Program-made: the position numbers and the translations under genes | Assembly (NCBI GenBank): GCA_945878375.1 | Contig: CAMDWG010000001.1 | Location: forward strand, 1 to 64,000 | Direction of reading: 5' to 3' | DNA: 64,000 nucleotides | From: Roseomonas mucosa | GTDB taxonomy: Bacteria; Pseudomonadota; Alphaproteobacteria; Acetobacterales; Acetobacteraceae | Notes under the pieces: generated by a model | Told to the model about the DNA's origin: nothing | Database searches by the model: none | Seen by the model: only the letters and a program-made list of their open reading frames with translations | Shown: positions 63,372-64,000 of the stretch, in pieces | Numbering within the stretch: the stretch's first letter is position 1 | Layout of the letters: each line of letters opens with the position of its first letter

Positions 63372-64000
63372 GCCGGCGCGCCGCCGGCACCTCCACAACG
63401 CGCCACGCCAGCCAGCCCAGCGCGGCGCTGGCAACCAGGCCGCCGGCCATCAGCGCGATCCGCGCCCCTTGCCCCGGTTCCGCCACGCGCAGCAGCACCA
63501 CCAGCGCGGCTTCGACGAAGACCCAGGCGAGGTAGATGCCGAAGGACGCCTCGCCGAGCCGCCAGGCGAGGTCGCGCGGCGCCGCGCGGCCCGGGGCCTC
63601 CATGCCGAGCCGCACGACGAGCGCCACGAGCCCCGCCACCGCCACCACATCCTGCCCCGCCCAGATCCCGATCGGGACGAGCAGCACCGCCGCCGCAGCA
63701 GAACCGCCCGGCACCGCGCGCAGCGTGACCAGCCGCGCGAGGGCGAGGCCCAGCACGAATTCCAGCCCGAATCTCACAAGGCCGAGATGGAGCGTGCGGT
63801 TCAGCTGCGCGCCATCCGCCAGCGTGCCCAGCCAGAAGAGCCCCGCCATCGCCGCGGCGACGATGGCCCAGCAGCCCGATGCGCCGCGCGCGGCCAGCAG
63901 CGGCAGGAGCAGCGGAAAGGCCAGCGTCCCCGCCCAGATCGCTGACAGCGCCCAGGATGGGTAGTTCCAGGCATGCTGCGCCGTCGTTTCCCACGCATGC
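63361..64000 (-). CDS. acyltransferase-3 family protein, C-terminal part
   Basis: The gene begins beyond the window. The visible 212 residues start with a W-N-Y-P-S-W-A-L-S segment typical of OafA-type acyltransferases and continue with about six membrane spans (for example L-A-F-P-L-L-L-P-L-L and F-G-L-E-F-V-L-G-L-A-L). The family transfers acetyl or succinyl groups to extracellular sugars, which fits the polysaccharide locus. The shorter start at 63849 is internal. Confidence 0.85.
   Translation of the reverse strand, partial: HAWETTAQHAWNYPSWALSAIWAGTLAFPLLLPLLAARGASGCWAIVAAAMAGLFWLGTLADGAQLNRTLHLGLVRFGLEFVLGLALARLVTLRAVPGGSAAAAVLLVPIGIWAGQDVVAVAGLVALVVRLGMEAPGRAAPRDLAWRLGEASFGIYLAWVFVEAALVVLLRVAEPGQGARIALMAGGLVASAALGWLAWRVVEVPAARRLSA

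Overview
The window is about 70% GC, densely packed, and uses GTG/TTG starts, 4-nt gene overlaps and many twin-arginine-type export signals. Together with the gene content (several solute-binding proteins, two xanthine-dehydrogenase-type large subunits, HWE histidine kinase, PuuD-type urate oxidase) this points to an alphaproteobacterium, most likely a Roseomonas-like member of the Acetobacteraceae. That placement is inference. No rRNA, tRNA, CRISPR array or complete insertion sequence was found.

Region by region. 1-1212: the end of a probable UxaA-type hydrolase gene and a YeiH-type membrane protein. 1276-6029: a sulfide/persulfide detoxification locus. An ArsR/BigR-type repressor, a Tat-exported sulfide:quinone-oxidoreductase-like flavoprotein, a small membrane protein and Dps lie leftward. 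A DUF2892 protein, two YeeE/YedE half-proteins and a persulfide dioxygenase lie rightward from a shared AT-rich operator region. 6123-11516: a D-2-hydroxyacid dehydrogenase, arylformamidase-like hydrolase, M20 amidohydrolase, SDR and 3-hydroxyacyl-CoA dehydrogenase, with two intergenic repeat structures. 11606-19370: urate breakdown (puuD, hydroxyisourate hydrolase), a Cys-less maleate-isomerase-like protein, an FAD monooxygenase, a Bug-type binding protein, an unknown exported protein and a second M20 hydrolase. 19512-25158: a Fe3+-type ABC transporter operon headed by a DUF3830 gene, divergent from serA. 25143-31867: an HWE sensor kinase and a form II coxSLM operon. 32092-41136: a peptide/nickel-type ABC transporter (dppBCDF-like) preceded by three tandem paralogous binding-protein genes; a fourth paralogue is at 50485-52098. 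41238-50326: a Gdx-type SMR pump, a stand-alone transposase DNA-binding domain, a PLP-enzyme/PdxA fused ORF, pdxJ, an M19 dipeptidase, an orphan CoxL-like protein and a HI0933-type flavoprotein. 52249-64000: a polysaccharide/export locus with GtrA, a WcaJ-type initiating transferase, two GT2 enzymes, a WecG/TagA transferase, an outer-membrane beta-barrel, a type I secretion ABC/HlyD pair, a small unknown protein, a GH5-like exported glycosidase and an acyltransferase running off the end.

The most unusual signals are: (i) a three-copy intergenic repeat made of consecutive mini-hairpins whose stems change by paired substitutions while a 17-nt terminal box stays conserved; (ii) an in-frame fusion of a kynureninase-like PLP enzyme with PdxA, next to pdxJ; (iii) a 54-nt perfect inverted repeat with direct repeats that reach through the stop codon of a dehydrogenase gene; (iv) four Tat-signal peptide-binding paralogues with only one permease set; and (v) a type I secretion pair with a small unknown protein inside a polysaccharide locus.
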